Position numbers and translations under genes: made by a program. From the NCBI GenBank assembly GCA_013396755.1, contig VWZF01000445.1, positions 1,067,523 through 1,131,522 on the forward strand: 64,000 bases of DNA, in the 5' to 3' direction. Below are positions 12,260-24,794 of this stretch, piece by piece. The notes under the pieces are model-generated. The model searched no databases, was not told the DNA's origin, and saw only the letters and a list, made by a program, of their open reading frames with translations. Each line of letters begins with the position of its first letter. Position 1 is the first letter of the stretch. Source of the stretch: Sclerurus mexicanus (lineage: Eukaryota; Chordata; Aves; Passeriformes; Furnariidae).

Positions 12260-12860
12260 CATATTGACTAACTGCCTTGTTCATCATTTTTAGGTGCCAC
12301 CTGTTGCTTGGAGAGGTTTTGTTTTTCTCTGCTGTGCTTGATTGCATCAGCGTGTGATGCTTCCCTTCCTATTTCCTTCCTCCCCTTCCTCAAAGAAGAA
12401 AAGAACGATTAAGTTTAAAGCCACGCTTATCAGGCAGGCAGGGTTGGATTAGTTTACAAAAATAAAATTTCATGGTGCCCTGGAGGCAGACAAAAAGGGG
12501 AGCATTTCAATAGCAGCATTTGTGCAGTGCTGTGAGCATTTGGAGCGTGTTACTTTGACCTCAGCTATCAGCACGAGCCTCTTGCAACAGAGCTTAGAGA
12601 CTACTGGGGCCATCCGGGCCTGCTGACAGGGATGTCACAGCTAGTTTAAATAAGAAGACTAGTTGTGGTTCATTCAGCTGTGGAACACCTAGCTGATACG
12701 CATTCCATAACTGGATGAAAAATGTGGGCAAATCTTTATTGTTTAAAAAAAAGAGCTGATGATATTTTTCATAAGAATGATGATGAGCTTATAAAGCACT
12801 TTCATAGCTGTGCTGTCAAGAGCAGTGTGTAAAGACCAGCTTGTGGCTCTTCTGAAATAG
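12260..12860. promoter_or_regulatory. Candidate conserved non-coding element (motif-rich)
   Basis: This patch lacks simple repeats and carries several transcription-factor-like words: an E-box CACCTG at 12298-12303, TGACCT at 12556-12561, a RUNX-type TGTGGTT at 12664-12670 and CAGCTG at 12675-12680. Text of this kind, with long runs free of decay signatures, is typical of vertebrate enhancers. Enhancer identity and conservation are inference only, and the edges are arbitrary. Confidence 0.2.
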
Positions 12861-13740
12861 CAGGGGCTACTTTGTCTTTTTCGCCTGCATAATACATCAA
12901 CATTTTTGAGAAATAATAAATGAAATTATAACTTGATTTCACAAGAGCAAGGTGAGAACGGTTGGTAGACTGCTTTTCCATAGGAATGTTGCCTAGGAAA
13001 CATCATCTTCTGGTAGCTGTATGTTAGTAAGGACAGATTAACTTTTTCTGTCAGAAAGCATGTCAAGAAAATGCAAGGGTGCTTCTAAAAGCAAGGGGGT
13101 GCAGGGAGACAAAGCCCCATCCTTCAGCCTGTCCTTGCTCTCCTGGCAGTTAAGGCATACAACTTATTAACAGCTAGAGCTGTCAAAGCACCTTGGGATG
13201 TTCCTGGCACTCACTAGTACACTAATTGCTAAATTTAGGTGATCCAAATTTCTCTTTGTCTTTGGTGCAGCTCTAGAGGCACATGACACACAAGGAGTAT
13301 GACTGAGATGGACCTACCTGCGCCATGGTGGGGGCACAGTGACCAGGGATCTGAGGATGGCACTGACACTGCTCCAAAACACCTCAACAGATACAGGAGT
13401 AATCCGTGAAGAAACATTTTCCCGAAGACATCATTAAAGAATGAGAGGTGACAGAATCAGACAGCAGTGAAGACTCTGTCAATACTAAGATAGCAAGGGG
13501 ACAAGAGAATAAAAGCTTTAGGGGAAACAGGGCAGCTCTCAGGAGGGAGGGCAGCAAACCCAACTCTTCCAAAGGTACAATAGCTGTAATTAAAAGCATA
13601 CAGAAAACAAAGCACAGCGGTTTGGAAACATGCTGAAATTGAGGCGATATTATCAGTCAAGGGGGAGATAAGCCACCTTTTGTTGTTTCACAAAAGCTGT
13701 CAGAAAGATACTAGGTGAATACGGAAATAATTCTCAAAAT
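12861..13740. other. Unique non-coding DNA
   Basis: No gene, repeat family or convincing regulatory cluster recognised up to the start of the purine tract. Confidence 0.45.
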
Positions 13741-13946
13741 GAGAAAAAAAGGAAAGGAAAGGAAAGGAAAGGAAAGGAAAGGAAAGGAAAGGAAAGGAAA
13801 GGAAAGGAAAGGAAAGGAAAGGAAAGGAAAGGAAAGGAAAGAAAAGAAAAGAAAAGAAAAGAAAAGAAAAGAAAAGAAAAGAAAAGAAAAGAAAAGAAAA
13901 GAAAAGAAAAGAAAAGAAAGAAAAGAAAAAAGAAAAGAAAGAAGAG
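13741..13946 (+). repeat. Compound (GGAAA)18-(GAAAA)n purine tract
   Basis: Every base from 13741 to 13946 on the plus strand is A or G. It has two blocks: 18 perfect GGAAA units (13751-13840), then about 15 GAAAA units (13841-13918), with an irregular purine tail. The two blocks differ by a single G/A change per unit, as if one unit mutated and the variant then spread. Open frames here only encode low-complexity KERKG/KEKKR or FPFLS-type repeats and are artefacts. A long homopurine run can adopt triplex (H-DNA) structures, is probably length-polymorphic, and may be collapsed or error-prone in assemblies. Confidence 0.97.
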
Positions 13947-15614
13947 TTTGTACAAAACCCCAAGGAAAACTGGAACTAGTGAAAGAAGGACTTCAATATG
14001 AGCTAACTAGATGTCAAAGGTAGCGAAAATCTACTGGAATGTGTAATGCCAGGTACGACACTGATTTCCTGGAAAGACAGGATCAAGGACAGGTGACTTA
14101 TAATTTCAGAATACACTTTTCCACCCAGCACTGCAATCACTGTAGCATCTCTGCATCTCCCATAAGTGCAGTTACAATAATTCTATAAAGCCCATTTTTC
14201 TCCACTGCTCAGAAGCACTCTTTTTTTCCCCTGACTTGTTCTTTTTTCCTATATGTAGTAGTTGTACATATATGTAATAGAAAAAGAAAGATTGAGATGA
14301 TATTTAGAAAAACAAGGTCAGAAGTGAAGTTTTTTAATGCCAGGACCTGGGATTTTTTGTTCAATCCTGCATTGTAAATCCCAAAGACTTGGTCATCTTC
14401 TTGCACTATGTCTGTGTTCTGCAGCTATACCAAATAATCTCTCCTGGTTGACACTTTAACTGGAGTTTTGCTTTGTGCCTTGCCAAAGAAGACATTATCA
14501 AGCAGCTAAAGCCAGTCCAACAGAAAGATTCCCAAAATCTCAGAGAAATTTAAAAATAGAGACAGAAGAGACTACGTACTCTCTGTCCTTTCTCCTGGCA
14601 GGATTTTGTGTCTTTCATGATCAATTTGTCTAACCTACTCTTTACAGTTCTCCAGTGGTGGAACAGTTGGCTATCCTTTTCATCAGGAACCATTACCTTA
14701 TGTTTTTCCTACATTTCTCTTGCTGCTGTTTAAGCTCACTTTTGCTTTTCCTAGGCCTGTTAGGGATGGGGAAAAACTATTTTTTGTTTTGATTCTATAT
14801 CTTGATCTCATAGACAAAAATAATTTTCAACTACCTTTTCAGCCTTTTCTTTCTTGAAAAAAAAATAAACTTAAGCATCTCATGCACAGTGTTCAGTGAA
14901 TTCTTCCAAGAGATCCTGCAGGTTTACTGATATTATGCTGGGTATCAGCCACATTAACTCCAGCCAAGTTCTTCCCAGTGCTAAATAGAATAGGGAGATT
15001 ATGCACCCAGCTACATGGGTTTGTTTATCTATTTTCTCCTTAGTTTGATCCTGTTTTTTCCCTGAAGGAGGGCAAAGATCTTTGATTGCAGCTGATAATC
15101 ATTGGAGGTGTTCTAGTCCAAGGTGCAGTGTCTTGAGGTTATACTCTTTGGGATCTCTGGGCTGGTATTAGAGACAAAATTCAGCCAGAGCTTTCTCCGC
15201 ACTAAAAAAGGTCCTCTTCCAAGGTCACTGCTTGCTTCTGTCAAACTGTATCATTCACCTTGAATACAAATGCAAGTGACAGTGTGAGCTCATGAACTTG
15301 TCCTGTAATTGCTCCTATTAGTCCAAGATTCTTGACCTCCTGGACTTCAGAGGATGCTTGGATATTTTTTTTAAACTATTTTTGCCATCATTATCATTTC
15401 ACACCGTGGTCCTGGTTGTGTTAGGCAGTCAGTGATGATCTTCAGGCTGTGGACTGACTTAGCAATGAGTGCAGTAGATGCTCTGAGGAGGTGAAGTCTC
15501 TAGAGGAGATTTTTTTAAGTGATTCTACCTTCCTACTTGCACAACTTGCCCCTGAGTTCACCATAGGAAGCAGGGATCCAGCATCTGTTAAGGCTAAAAT
15601 GAAGATGGAACATG

Positions 15615-15644
15615 CAATATGAATAATTCATGTTATTCATATTG
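15615..15644. repeat. Perfect 12-bp inverted repeat, 6-nt loop
   Basis: CAATATGAATAA at 15615-15626 is exactly complementary to TTATTCATATTG at 15633-15644, separated by TTCATG. The stem is AT-rich and would be weak as RNA. No miRNA-like long stem or terminator context is seen. Confidence 0.8.
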
Positions 15645-16046
15645 TCAGATATGTGCCCTCCCGGGGAACTCCCTTTCACTCTAGACTCAATCTTTGCAAT
15701 AAAGACCTGGTTGTATATGGAAATTTCTGGATTATCTGGAAGGTCCTGAAAGCATCATAGGAATAAATGGACTCTACATATGTGGGCAAGTGTCATGGGC
15801 ATCAGTGGAGAGTCCTCTGTGCTTGTGAAGATCCTTTAGCTTTCAGCAATTACTATCCAAATGCAGAGACAGTGGGAGCTCCCTTTCTAGGGAAGAATTT
15901 AAAAAATGATCCCTCAAAGAGCTCCATGCAGGTTCTCTACGGGTATAAACTGGTACAGAGCCACTCTAGTAACTGTGTTATTGAGAGTGCTAATGAGGTT
16001 TCTCTTCTGTTTCATTCTGTAACTTTACATAAGGTGTCACAGCCCT

Positions 16047-16070
16047 TGATAAAAGCACAAGCTTTTATCA
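16047..16070. repeat. Perfect 10-bp inverted repeat, 4-nt loop
   Basis: TGATAAAAGC (16047-16056) pairs exactly with GCTTTTATCA (16061-16070) around ACAA. It could form a small cruciform or hairpin. No associated gene is evident. Confidence 0.8.
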
Positions 16071-18547
16071 GGCCATGTCTCCTTTCCTGTAACATCTCTG
16101 ACAGGCTAATGCTGTCTGCAGCACTTTGCAGAGCTCTTTTTGAAAGAGTGTTCATCACCTGATTCTCCCAATTGCAAAAGTTTCCCGTTACTCCATGTAC
16201 TGCCTTACATATAATGATGTTTCTAGTCATACAGATTGGCACACCCAGTTTAATCTGTCATTGCTGCTGCAGTGCTGTCTTCGTAGGTACTCTCTTTTTT
16301 CACTTTCTGTGTAAAACAAATTGATCATTCAAAGTATCATTCACGTATTCTCTTTCCAAACACATGCAGGGTGTGCAGATTGGCTGATAAAATGCTCTTC
16401 TGACACTACCTAGCTATTTTTTCCCAGAGTTATATATTACATGATACATAGGCACATGTCTAGTAACACCTCTGGAACAGGGAATTAGGAACTCTTCCCC
16501 TGTTGCAGACCGAAAAGGTCTTTTGTGGGCTACAGACCAACAACTACTTCAGTGATGTGAGAATGGACATGCTGGGTAAGAACAAAAGGCCGTTCAGCCC
16601 TTTTTGAATGTGTCCAAGGAAAGACTGCAAGAAATGAGAAATATACTGTGAGAATTTTACATGATGTATTTTTTCAGCTTTCAGCAAGCCCTGCTTTAGG
16701 GAAAATAGTAAGAAATCACAAAATTTCAGAAGACAGTAATAAAGGGTGAACTGGAGGAGGGCACACAAACCAAAAGTAACACAATGAAGGTCTTTTGTAA
16801 TGAAGACATAGACTACATCCAGCCTTTGGGAAGATAGGTTTTCACACTTTTAATATGCAGTAAAAACATATCTGAATAAAACATGGGAAACTTTAGCAGC
16901 TGAAGGGCAAAACCTTTTGACAATTACAGTCTCCTCTGACCAGCTACTACAGACCTGACAGACAGCCAGGAGCTGTGCATTACTGGTAGCAAAGGGAGAA
17001 GCAGAGCTTTGTTGGATTTAGTATAAAAACTGATGTAATGAGCTGAGTTTCTGTCATTCTATGCATGTGAAGGATGTGCATGTGAAGGGAAGAGAGAAAA
17101 AGAGAGAGGGAAAAAGTGGGATTAGCAGTTGTCAAGAATCAGCATGACTACTGGCTTTGACAGGGCTCTGGTGAACCTCTCCTGAGTCACCCACATATGT
17201 AAGAAGCAGGGTCAGTGACTGAGGTTGCATAAAGAGATAAAATAACTTTATATGGATAATTGTACAGACAGAGAGTTATAACTGTTATTTTCTGACAAGG
17301 AAGGAAGCCATGCATCTGTCAGTTTGTCCAGAGGGGTTACTATATATGGGGTCTGACTTTAGGATATGGAGGATGTTGGCTTCAGTGGAGCACTGCCAAA
17401 AGTATTAAATGGCAAACGAACAGAAGCAGTTATAAATGGGGCCTGGAGATTTTGTTCAGAATAGAGTGAATGATCCAAGCTGCTTCTCTGCAGTAGAAAT
17501 CCTGACAGGCTTGCTTCTGGAATTCCCAGTACTTTGTGACCTGACGGTGTAACAACTGAAAGTGATGGGGCAGTTTATCTCCTGAATTTCTCTGAATGTG
17601 AGGAAAAGTTTCAAACCAGGTTGAAAAATCATTCATTCACAGAAATGTGTGTTGAATTAATTTGTTTTACTCTGCTTTTAATAGACAAAGCTACCATTTA
17701 TTGATTAGAAAGGAGCACATCACCCTCTTACTCCTTGACATCCTGTAACTCCAGAACACTCAACCATTTCTGCATTAACAAGAATATATTGAAGAAATAT
17801 TCCAAAACAAGACTTTTTGGATTATTTCCCAAAAGCTCCAAATACAATCATAATGTTCTTTGAGCTATCATAAGCATTGATTTCTCCTTAATTTTAAATA
17901 GATACGCTATGACAGTAAAACATTTTAACTTTCCTTGTTCAATAGCAATATTTTTATAGAAAACTCTCTAATTAGCTTGTGTGTTTTCCATTTTCTGTTT
18001 AATGGTGATAAATGACATAAAATTCAGGCCAAAATTAACATCATTGCAGAATTATGCCAAAGAAATCACCCTTTTAAATTTGAACTTAACTAGTTTCTCC
18101 TCAATGAGATGAAGCATATTTCTGCCTGACATACTGGGTCGTATCTCAAGTAAAGTCACATGCATTGAGTTTCAGGGAGAAAATGCTAAGAGCTTTAATA
18201 TTCCCATACTCAGCTTGACAGGGGTGAATAACTGAATTTTTATGGGAAAAGGTTGGATTTGGAGTAAACTTTTGTTTCTGAGTGATAATAAAGGAAAGAC
18301 TGATGTGATGATCATACTTGATAGTGTTTAGGGAAAATGATGATGCATCTGTCTCTTTGATGGATTCCCATTCTAGCCAAAGCTGGCAATACAGAGTCTT
18401 GAAAATACTGCTGTAAATTTTTTTCTCTAAAAAATTCTTCAATTCTTCATTGTGAGAATCATATAACAAAATATAACAAAATTAATCAGGCATGTGTGGG
18501 AGTACATGTGGGTTTATATGTGTGTACAAAAGAGCAATTCTGAACTT

Positions 18548-18561
18548 AAAAAAAAAAAAAA
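18548..18561. repeat. A14 homopolymer
   Basis: Fourteen consecutive A. No retroposed sequence is recognised next to it. Confidence 0.85.
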
Positions 18562-21500
18562 GCAAATTATTGACAGACTATAAATCCATTAAAATGAAAT
18601 TTTAGGCCCTTTGCCTGCAAGATGGCTAAAAATTAAACAACTACCTTGAGGTGCAACTTGAAGCCAAAATTTTTTGTGTCCCATGAGGGGACTATGTCCT
18701 GCTGTGCTTTGGTGTGTCAGACCAAAAACCCTAAGAATTCAGCAATCATCACAGTCACTCTAGGCTATTCATATTGATTTAAAATTTGATGTATTTTAAT
18801 CCTTTCCTTTCTGATTCAAATAGGCTGTGGGTTATGGAAGATGAAGGTAGTAGAGTTTTTGAAATATTTTCAGACAAGCAAATCACTATGTGTTTTGATT
18901 AAAACTGTTCTCAGTGAAATCATTAACATTGCTAATTACATTGCCACTTTTAAATTTCAGAATTAATAGTTGATGTAGATGAATGGGAAAAATCACACCT
19001 CTTTTGCTCTAGGCTGTTCAAGATTTCTTTCATAATCACAAAATGTAGCACTTAACTTCCATGAGCCATAGCAGTAATGGTCTGCATTCCTCTGCATTTG
19101 CAGTCAAATGCTCTAGTACTGAACAGGGTCTGAGAGCAGAATGAGGCATGTTTGGGGCACTGGAGCCCTCCAAGCACACCTCTTTAGTTTGACTCCTCTG
19201 TCTCTTCAGTTTGGCTCCTCTGCTGCCTGGCCAGCGGGTGGTACCTGCTGCAGCCTTTTCATCCACGGGGTCATTTAGAGCTTCTCCCTCTCTGAGCCAG
19301 TTCCCGATTTTCAGGAAATTGGTAAAAACACATCATTTTTAATACGGTTGTCCTTATGTTAAATTTAGATACTGTCACAAGTCTAAAATTTGTTAAAATC
19401 AAGTAAATAGTTATTAAATGCAAGAAGAAACTGTTCTCTCAGCAAGCAGGGTCAACAACAGACCATCCCTTTGCGTAGCGTCAGGATGTACATACACCAT
19501 TTTCTACCAGCTGAGAGTTAGGGCTGTATCTCTGCCCTGCCAAAGGCTTTGACAGTAGATGATAAACCCATCACTGCCAGACAGAGGCAGCCCTGCCTTG
19601 GGGACAGTGGAGTGCATGCCAGCTTTGTAACCTTCGATAACACCTTTCTGAGCCTGCGGTGCTTTTTTGAGTTTTGTTTGGGATTCAGGGCTGTAGAACT
19701 CCTTCTCCCTTGGCACACCTGCTGCCTAGTGCCTGTGTCTTGTTATTTCAGTTTGCTACTAACCTTTTGCTTCCCCCCCTTCCCTCTTTTTATAAAATCT
19801 ATTGAATGGATTGTTTAACTGGGAAAGAACTGACTACTGTGCTGACTCATACCCATCAACAGTTCTCTTAACAAACTTGTGAATGAAGGATGAGAATTAC
19901 TGCTGATGGTCCACAAGGAACAAAATAACTCTTCTTGATATTCAGATCCACAGTTAAACAGAAGTGGCAGTGGGGACAAAACAAGATATTTGCAAATGGA
20001 CTCAACAGATTCAGAGTACTTACAAAGAAAGAATGACATTTTAAAGCTACTTCTTTAGCACTAGCAGAATTGAAGTAAAAAAAAATCTGCATACACTTCA
20101 CTGCAAGATGCTTTCACAAGCTAAGAGATCACCACCGGATCAGTGTAAATATCCATTACTTTAGCTTTCTCCACCTATTCAGTCACTGTGAAGGTGAGGT
20201 GAAAACAACCTGTTCTTGCCCTCTACATGTGAAGTGAAATTTCCTCACTTTTAGATATGCTTTCCCAAAGGAGAAATGAAGTAATGTGATATTCAGAGCA
20301 GCAACACTTAACATTTAAGCCTCGTTGAATTCACAGCTGCTGCACTAGGTATCTGGGCTTACACACACCAGGCAAGAGGGCTAAGCAGCACTGTGCATGT
20401 TCACAGCAGCCAACAGGCTCTGGGGGAAACTGCCTTTCCAGGTTAGCAGCAAAGGCTGAATAAGAGAGTTTTATATGTTTTTTCCCTCAGGGATAGGTTT
20501 AGACTCACCTCAGATCAATCAGAAAGTACCTGTTACCCTCTGGAAGGGTGAATATTTGTATCTTCTTTCTCATAGTTTGTTTTGGGGTTTTTTAAAGACT
20601 GAGGTGGTAGAAGTCCTTTCTAGCAGTGACTGGGGACCACCCTGAGCAGCACTGGGATGTTCAGTGTTCAGCCCCGCTGCTGGCTAAACATCCTTCCTGG
20701 GTGGGAGAAGGGGAGGAAGAAAACAGGGAGAAAATAACTCTGCTGTCAATAACTTAATGTCTGCCTGCCATTAATGTGTTCTCAGAGCAGTGAGGACTTT
20801 TCCTCTCAGAGGGAGATTTTGGCAAGCATGCTTATTTTGTGTCTAGGGATGCAATGTCAGGTTATGTCAGGGACCTGCCCAGTGATTTTAGGCCATAACT
20901 AGATGTGAATTTGCTGTGTAATTTAGGACTAGGAGGGAATTTCTCGAGTAGCAAAATGCCAAATACAGAAACTTAAAAGTTCCTGAAAAGAATATTGTTT
21001 ATTTATTAACTTTGTTATTGTTAAATATAATGACTATGTATTTTATTGTTTACTAACTGTTGTTCCAGGTGAATTAATATCACAGAAGAGTCCCATATTC
21101 ATATATTTTCAGACAGATTTACATGTCATATGGATAGTTACATTATTCCTATCAACTTAAAGGAAATGTAAAAACGAAACTCATCCTCACACATGAGATG
21201 CTATGAATTAGGTCAGATATATTCTATTGCCTAATAGATCCTTTGGACTTTGAACATAGTTTCTGGGTTTTTTTTCAGAGCTTTAGACACTCACTTCAGT
21301 GTACTAAATACAGGTCATTACTGTGATGATATAGGACTAAGAGTGTCCCTGTAACATGATCAATTCCAGCAGTCTGGATTGCACCCGACCATTATCACTG
21401 CACCAGAAAAAAACGAAACCCAAGCGTTGAGGAGTGTCATGAACTGACCTGGTTTTATGAATGAGAGGTTTGATCAGACTGTGATAGGTTGCAATCTGAA

Positions 21501-23419
21501 TCAATGCTATTTATTAAATAGGGAATTTTGTAATGGGAAATCAAGCGACAGAAGTTTGCATCATACCTCCTTTTCTTCCTTGGGGTTTTATCTAGTATTT
21601 TTAATCATGCTTGTGGACTATATTAGGCAATAATTCATTATGAACCTGATCCAAAGACCATTTAAGCCAATGAAGGCAATCTCATGTAATTCAGAGGCTA
21701 CCATTCACTGCAAAGGGCTTTGGATCAGCCCCAGCAACATAAAGTCTGCGCTGGAAAATCTCATCCCCTGTATAGCAGCTCTGTATCAGTGTGACCACCA
21801 AATTAATACTGGACATTTCAGTTTCTTTTATCTGCTTTTATTAAGACTGTCATGTAAATTTTTCCATCTGCACTTCATTAGATATGTTAAGATGAGCAGA
21901 TGTGATCCCCAGGGTTGACTTTGGGGTATCATAATAACCACATCCAATGGTCTACTATGTGGGAAAAGGAGTCAATCTTTCTGAACTTCTTTCAGACTGC
22001 ACCTGAAAAGCTGGCATGGCTATAGAAATTATTTTTTCTCATTAAATAAGCACAGAGACCATTAAAATGGTGCTGTTGCAGATGTTTACAAGATACAAGA
22101 TGATGTAGAGCTCCTTAAGGTCCTCCACAGGAATTTAAGGGAAACAACCAAAAAAAAAAAAAAGAAATATGAATGCTACCCATGTCTTCCTTCAGTGTGC
22201 ATTCAGATTCTTCACAATAAGAGCTAAATTTACAAAAAGGCTTCCCTATGATTTCTGCTTCTGCATACAGGGCTTTTTCACTCTGAGTTGTATATAGAAG
22301 ATGGATTCTAAATGCATGAATCCAGCTGTGCTCTATTTTTATAAGGCATGTAAGAGTTTGTGTCAACATAAATTATTAACACAAACCTCTGTGAAAAAAT
22401 CTTTACTGTCAAGTGAACTACACATGCAAGTAAAAATCATGTTTTGAATCCAAGAGTCCTTCAAAGAGCCAACTTTTTAAAATGGTTTCTTTTCTGCCTG
22501 CCATTAATTTGAAGAGCATCTGCCCAGCAAATATAATCTGTAGAGTTCAATGCCAAAAAAACTTCCATCCTGCCCTTTTTATCCCCAGCTTTCTAACAGA
22601 TAATGAGTGGGTTTTTTCTTGAAAACCTTCTTTTTCCATTTCATATCATACCTACTGTAATCTTTCAAATTCTGTAAATGAAGTAGCACCATTTCCCCAA
22701 GGCTGAGGTGAGATGCTTAGGGCCAGGTCAGCCTGTCATTTCCACACAACCTTGCACATGGATTGGTGAGGGAGCAATGGGCAGCAGGGAGTGGAGTGAG
22801 GAAATCCTACCAATCCATAAGAGTGCAGATATGTTTTCCACTTCAGTGATGAAGAATGATTCTTGGAAACAACAAAAGGCTGATATAAAAAAAAAATTCT
22901 CAACACATCACCTTGTATAGAATGTTTTAACAGCAAACCATTTCTCTTTGCCTTGCTGAAGAAAACATAAATTTCCATTTACACTACAGGGAAATCAGCA
23001 TTTAAGTACTGCAATTAAATTGTGTATAATGTTTTTCAACCAAAAGTGTGAAATCAGTTTGGTTTGTTTCTCAGGCTGTTGGTCAAGAATAAAGCCCCAA
23101 AAAAATCTGTAAAAATTACCATTACTGACCTAGATTCTGCTTTTTATAACATCTGTAACAATTAGCTAATTGAAGAAACCATTTTTAAGAAACCATTAGT
23201 ATTGAAATATGTTAAATCATAATAATGTAGTTTAATTTTATTTACCTTTTTATTTTAACATTTTTTTCCAGGCAGCATGGATATGCCAGAGATTTAATAA
23301 GAAAAGGGAAAAATGTAGTTGTGAAAGGTGTGATCCAGAACACTACTAACCCACGTACCATGGCCAATGCCTTAGTAATGTTTGGTTGAGGCAATGAGGA
23401 CACTTAATGGACCAAAAGT
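18562..23419. other. Unique non-coding DNA
   Basis: No gene or repeat family recognised. A 14-bp A run lies at 22150-22163. The 23.1-23.3 kb portion is AT-rich and low in simple repeats, with several TTAAT and AATTAG words, and may be part of a conserved non-coding block together with 23420-23550. Confidence 0.45.
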
Positions 23420-23550
23420 AGAAGTGTTATAGGATAGCTGGCTAATTGTCTCACAGCCTTAATTTTTATTACCCTGACAATTACTTTGTAAGCAAAAAGT
23501 TTAAATAATCATGCTAATTGCATTGATTAGTGATTGCTACAGCATTCCCC
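23420..23550. promoter_or_regulatory. Candidate homeodomain-type motif cluster
   Basis: CTAATTG occurs at 23442-23448 and again at 23514-23520, with further TAAT/ATTA cores nearby (for example TTAATT at the 23460 boundary, GATTAG at 23525, and ATTAATTA near 23551). These are core words for homeodomain proteins, but AT-rich DNA produces them often. Regulatory function is only a suggestion. Confidence 0.18.
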
Positions 23551-24449
23551 ATTAATTATCAGATCTGTCCTAGGGTACCTCACCAGCACTTTGCAGGTAG
23601 CTCTGCTCATGAGAAGGGGTTTCACACCACTGAAATGTTACTGGTCAGAGCAGAGCTCTGTTGCTCTACTACCAGTAACTTCTCCTATTCTACAGGAAGG
23701 CCTGTGAGTGTTACATTTGCACCTAAGGCCAACCCTTGACAAGTTTTGAAGGAATCAGAGATGGGTTTAAACCTCAATCATGCTCACACTTGAAGTTACA
23801 TTTGCTTTCTGATTCATCATTGAGTCCACAAAAATGCAGATTTGGTTGACATGCACTAAGGCCAGGGAGCACCTGGTGATTTGAAAGGCACCATTACATC
23901 GTGGATGAGCACAGGACAAGCTCAGCTGACTGTGGGAGATCTCCCTGCCCTGAGGCTGCAGAGAGCAGTGGCCAACCTTTCCCTGTGGAGCACAGTAAAG
24001 TGACTGGTGACACCTTTTCTGAGGTCGGCCGTCAGCCACAACAGCATCTCATGGCACAATTTATGCACTGTGTAGTATAACAAAAACCATTTTGGTATCA
24101 TAGTGGGTACCTTTGGTTCTAAACCTGAAGGCTATGAGGCATTTGAAGCCAGACCAATGCTCAGTCCACACTCATATCACATTTTGTTATTATGGTCTTT
24201 TTGAATGAGCTATTCCCTTGATTTGAGGTGAATTAAGGTGATGCCTCTGAGCTGCCGTATGAGGCAGTGCTTCACCACACACTCACACATGGTTTGTGCA
24301 AACACCATTAGGATTTCTGAAGGGAAAGTGACTTCCTCTATCAGCTCTAAAGGATTTCAAGGCTGTCTTCTTAAATATATAAAGGTTAGGTTTACTCAGC
24401 TACTTTTTGTGTCCTTTCATTGGACAGCAAAAAAAACAAACAAAAAGCT

Positions 24450-24472
24450 AACAAACAAACAAACAAACAAAA
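24450..24472. repeat. (AAAC)n microsatellite
   Basis: About five and a half tandem AAAC units in an A-rich neighbourhood. Simple repeat. Confidence 0.85.
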
Positions 24473-24743
24473 ACAATACAAAACCTCCCTCCAGTAAGTA
24501 CTTAAACCACTTGAAATGTCCAACAAGTGAAAATAAAGAAGGTAGCCTAGACTGAAAATAAGCCCTCTGCTCTTTTCCCCACCATATTGCACACTGCTCC
24601 TTGTTGAACTGCTCTTTTGATATTTACACATCTTTTATTCTTCACCACCTTCTCTACTGTATTTTCCTTCACCTGCACATCATTGGCTATATACGTAGTA
24701 AGAAGTCAAGCCCTCATTCTGCAACTTGGAACAGAAAGGTTTA

Positions 24744-24794
24744 TCTTTCTTTGGAGAAGAGGTTCATGCACATATTTTTATCTCCAAAGAAAGA
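24744..24794. repeat. Perfect 14-bp inverted repeat, 23-nt spacer
   Basis: TCTTTCTTTGGAGA (24744-24757) is exactly complementary to TCTCCAAAGAAAGA (24781-24794). Pairing nearly continues outward (TTTA against ATAAA with one bulge). It is the longest perfect arm pair I found in the window outside simple repeats. The stem is shorter than a typical pre-miRNA stem, so an RNA gene is not claimed. Confidence 0.75.

Larger units (their letters stand above)
13947..18547. other. Unique non-coding DNA with two perfect hairpins
   Basis: No gene recognised. The 131-codon frame at 15767-16162 (plus) shows no domain. Perfect inverted repeats occur at 15615-15644 and 16047-16070 and are listed separately. 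Confidence 0.5.

Noticed and set aside
13700..14023. Long frames encoding KERKG/KEKKR or FPFLS repeats
   Set aside because: They only translate the GGAAA/GAAAA microsatellite and are artefacts.
18114..18129. TGAGATGAAGCA resembling the start of miR-143
   Set aside because: Only a partial match, and no complementary arm exists nearby to form a precursor hairpin.
22684..22696. TAGCACCATTT resembling the start of miR-29
   Set aside because: The match ends after eleven bases and the flanks do not fold.
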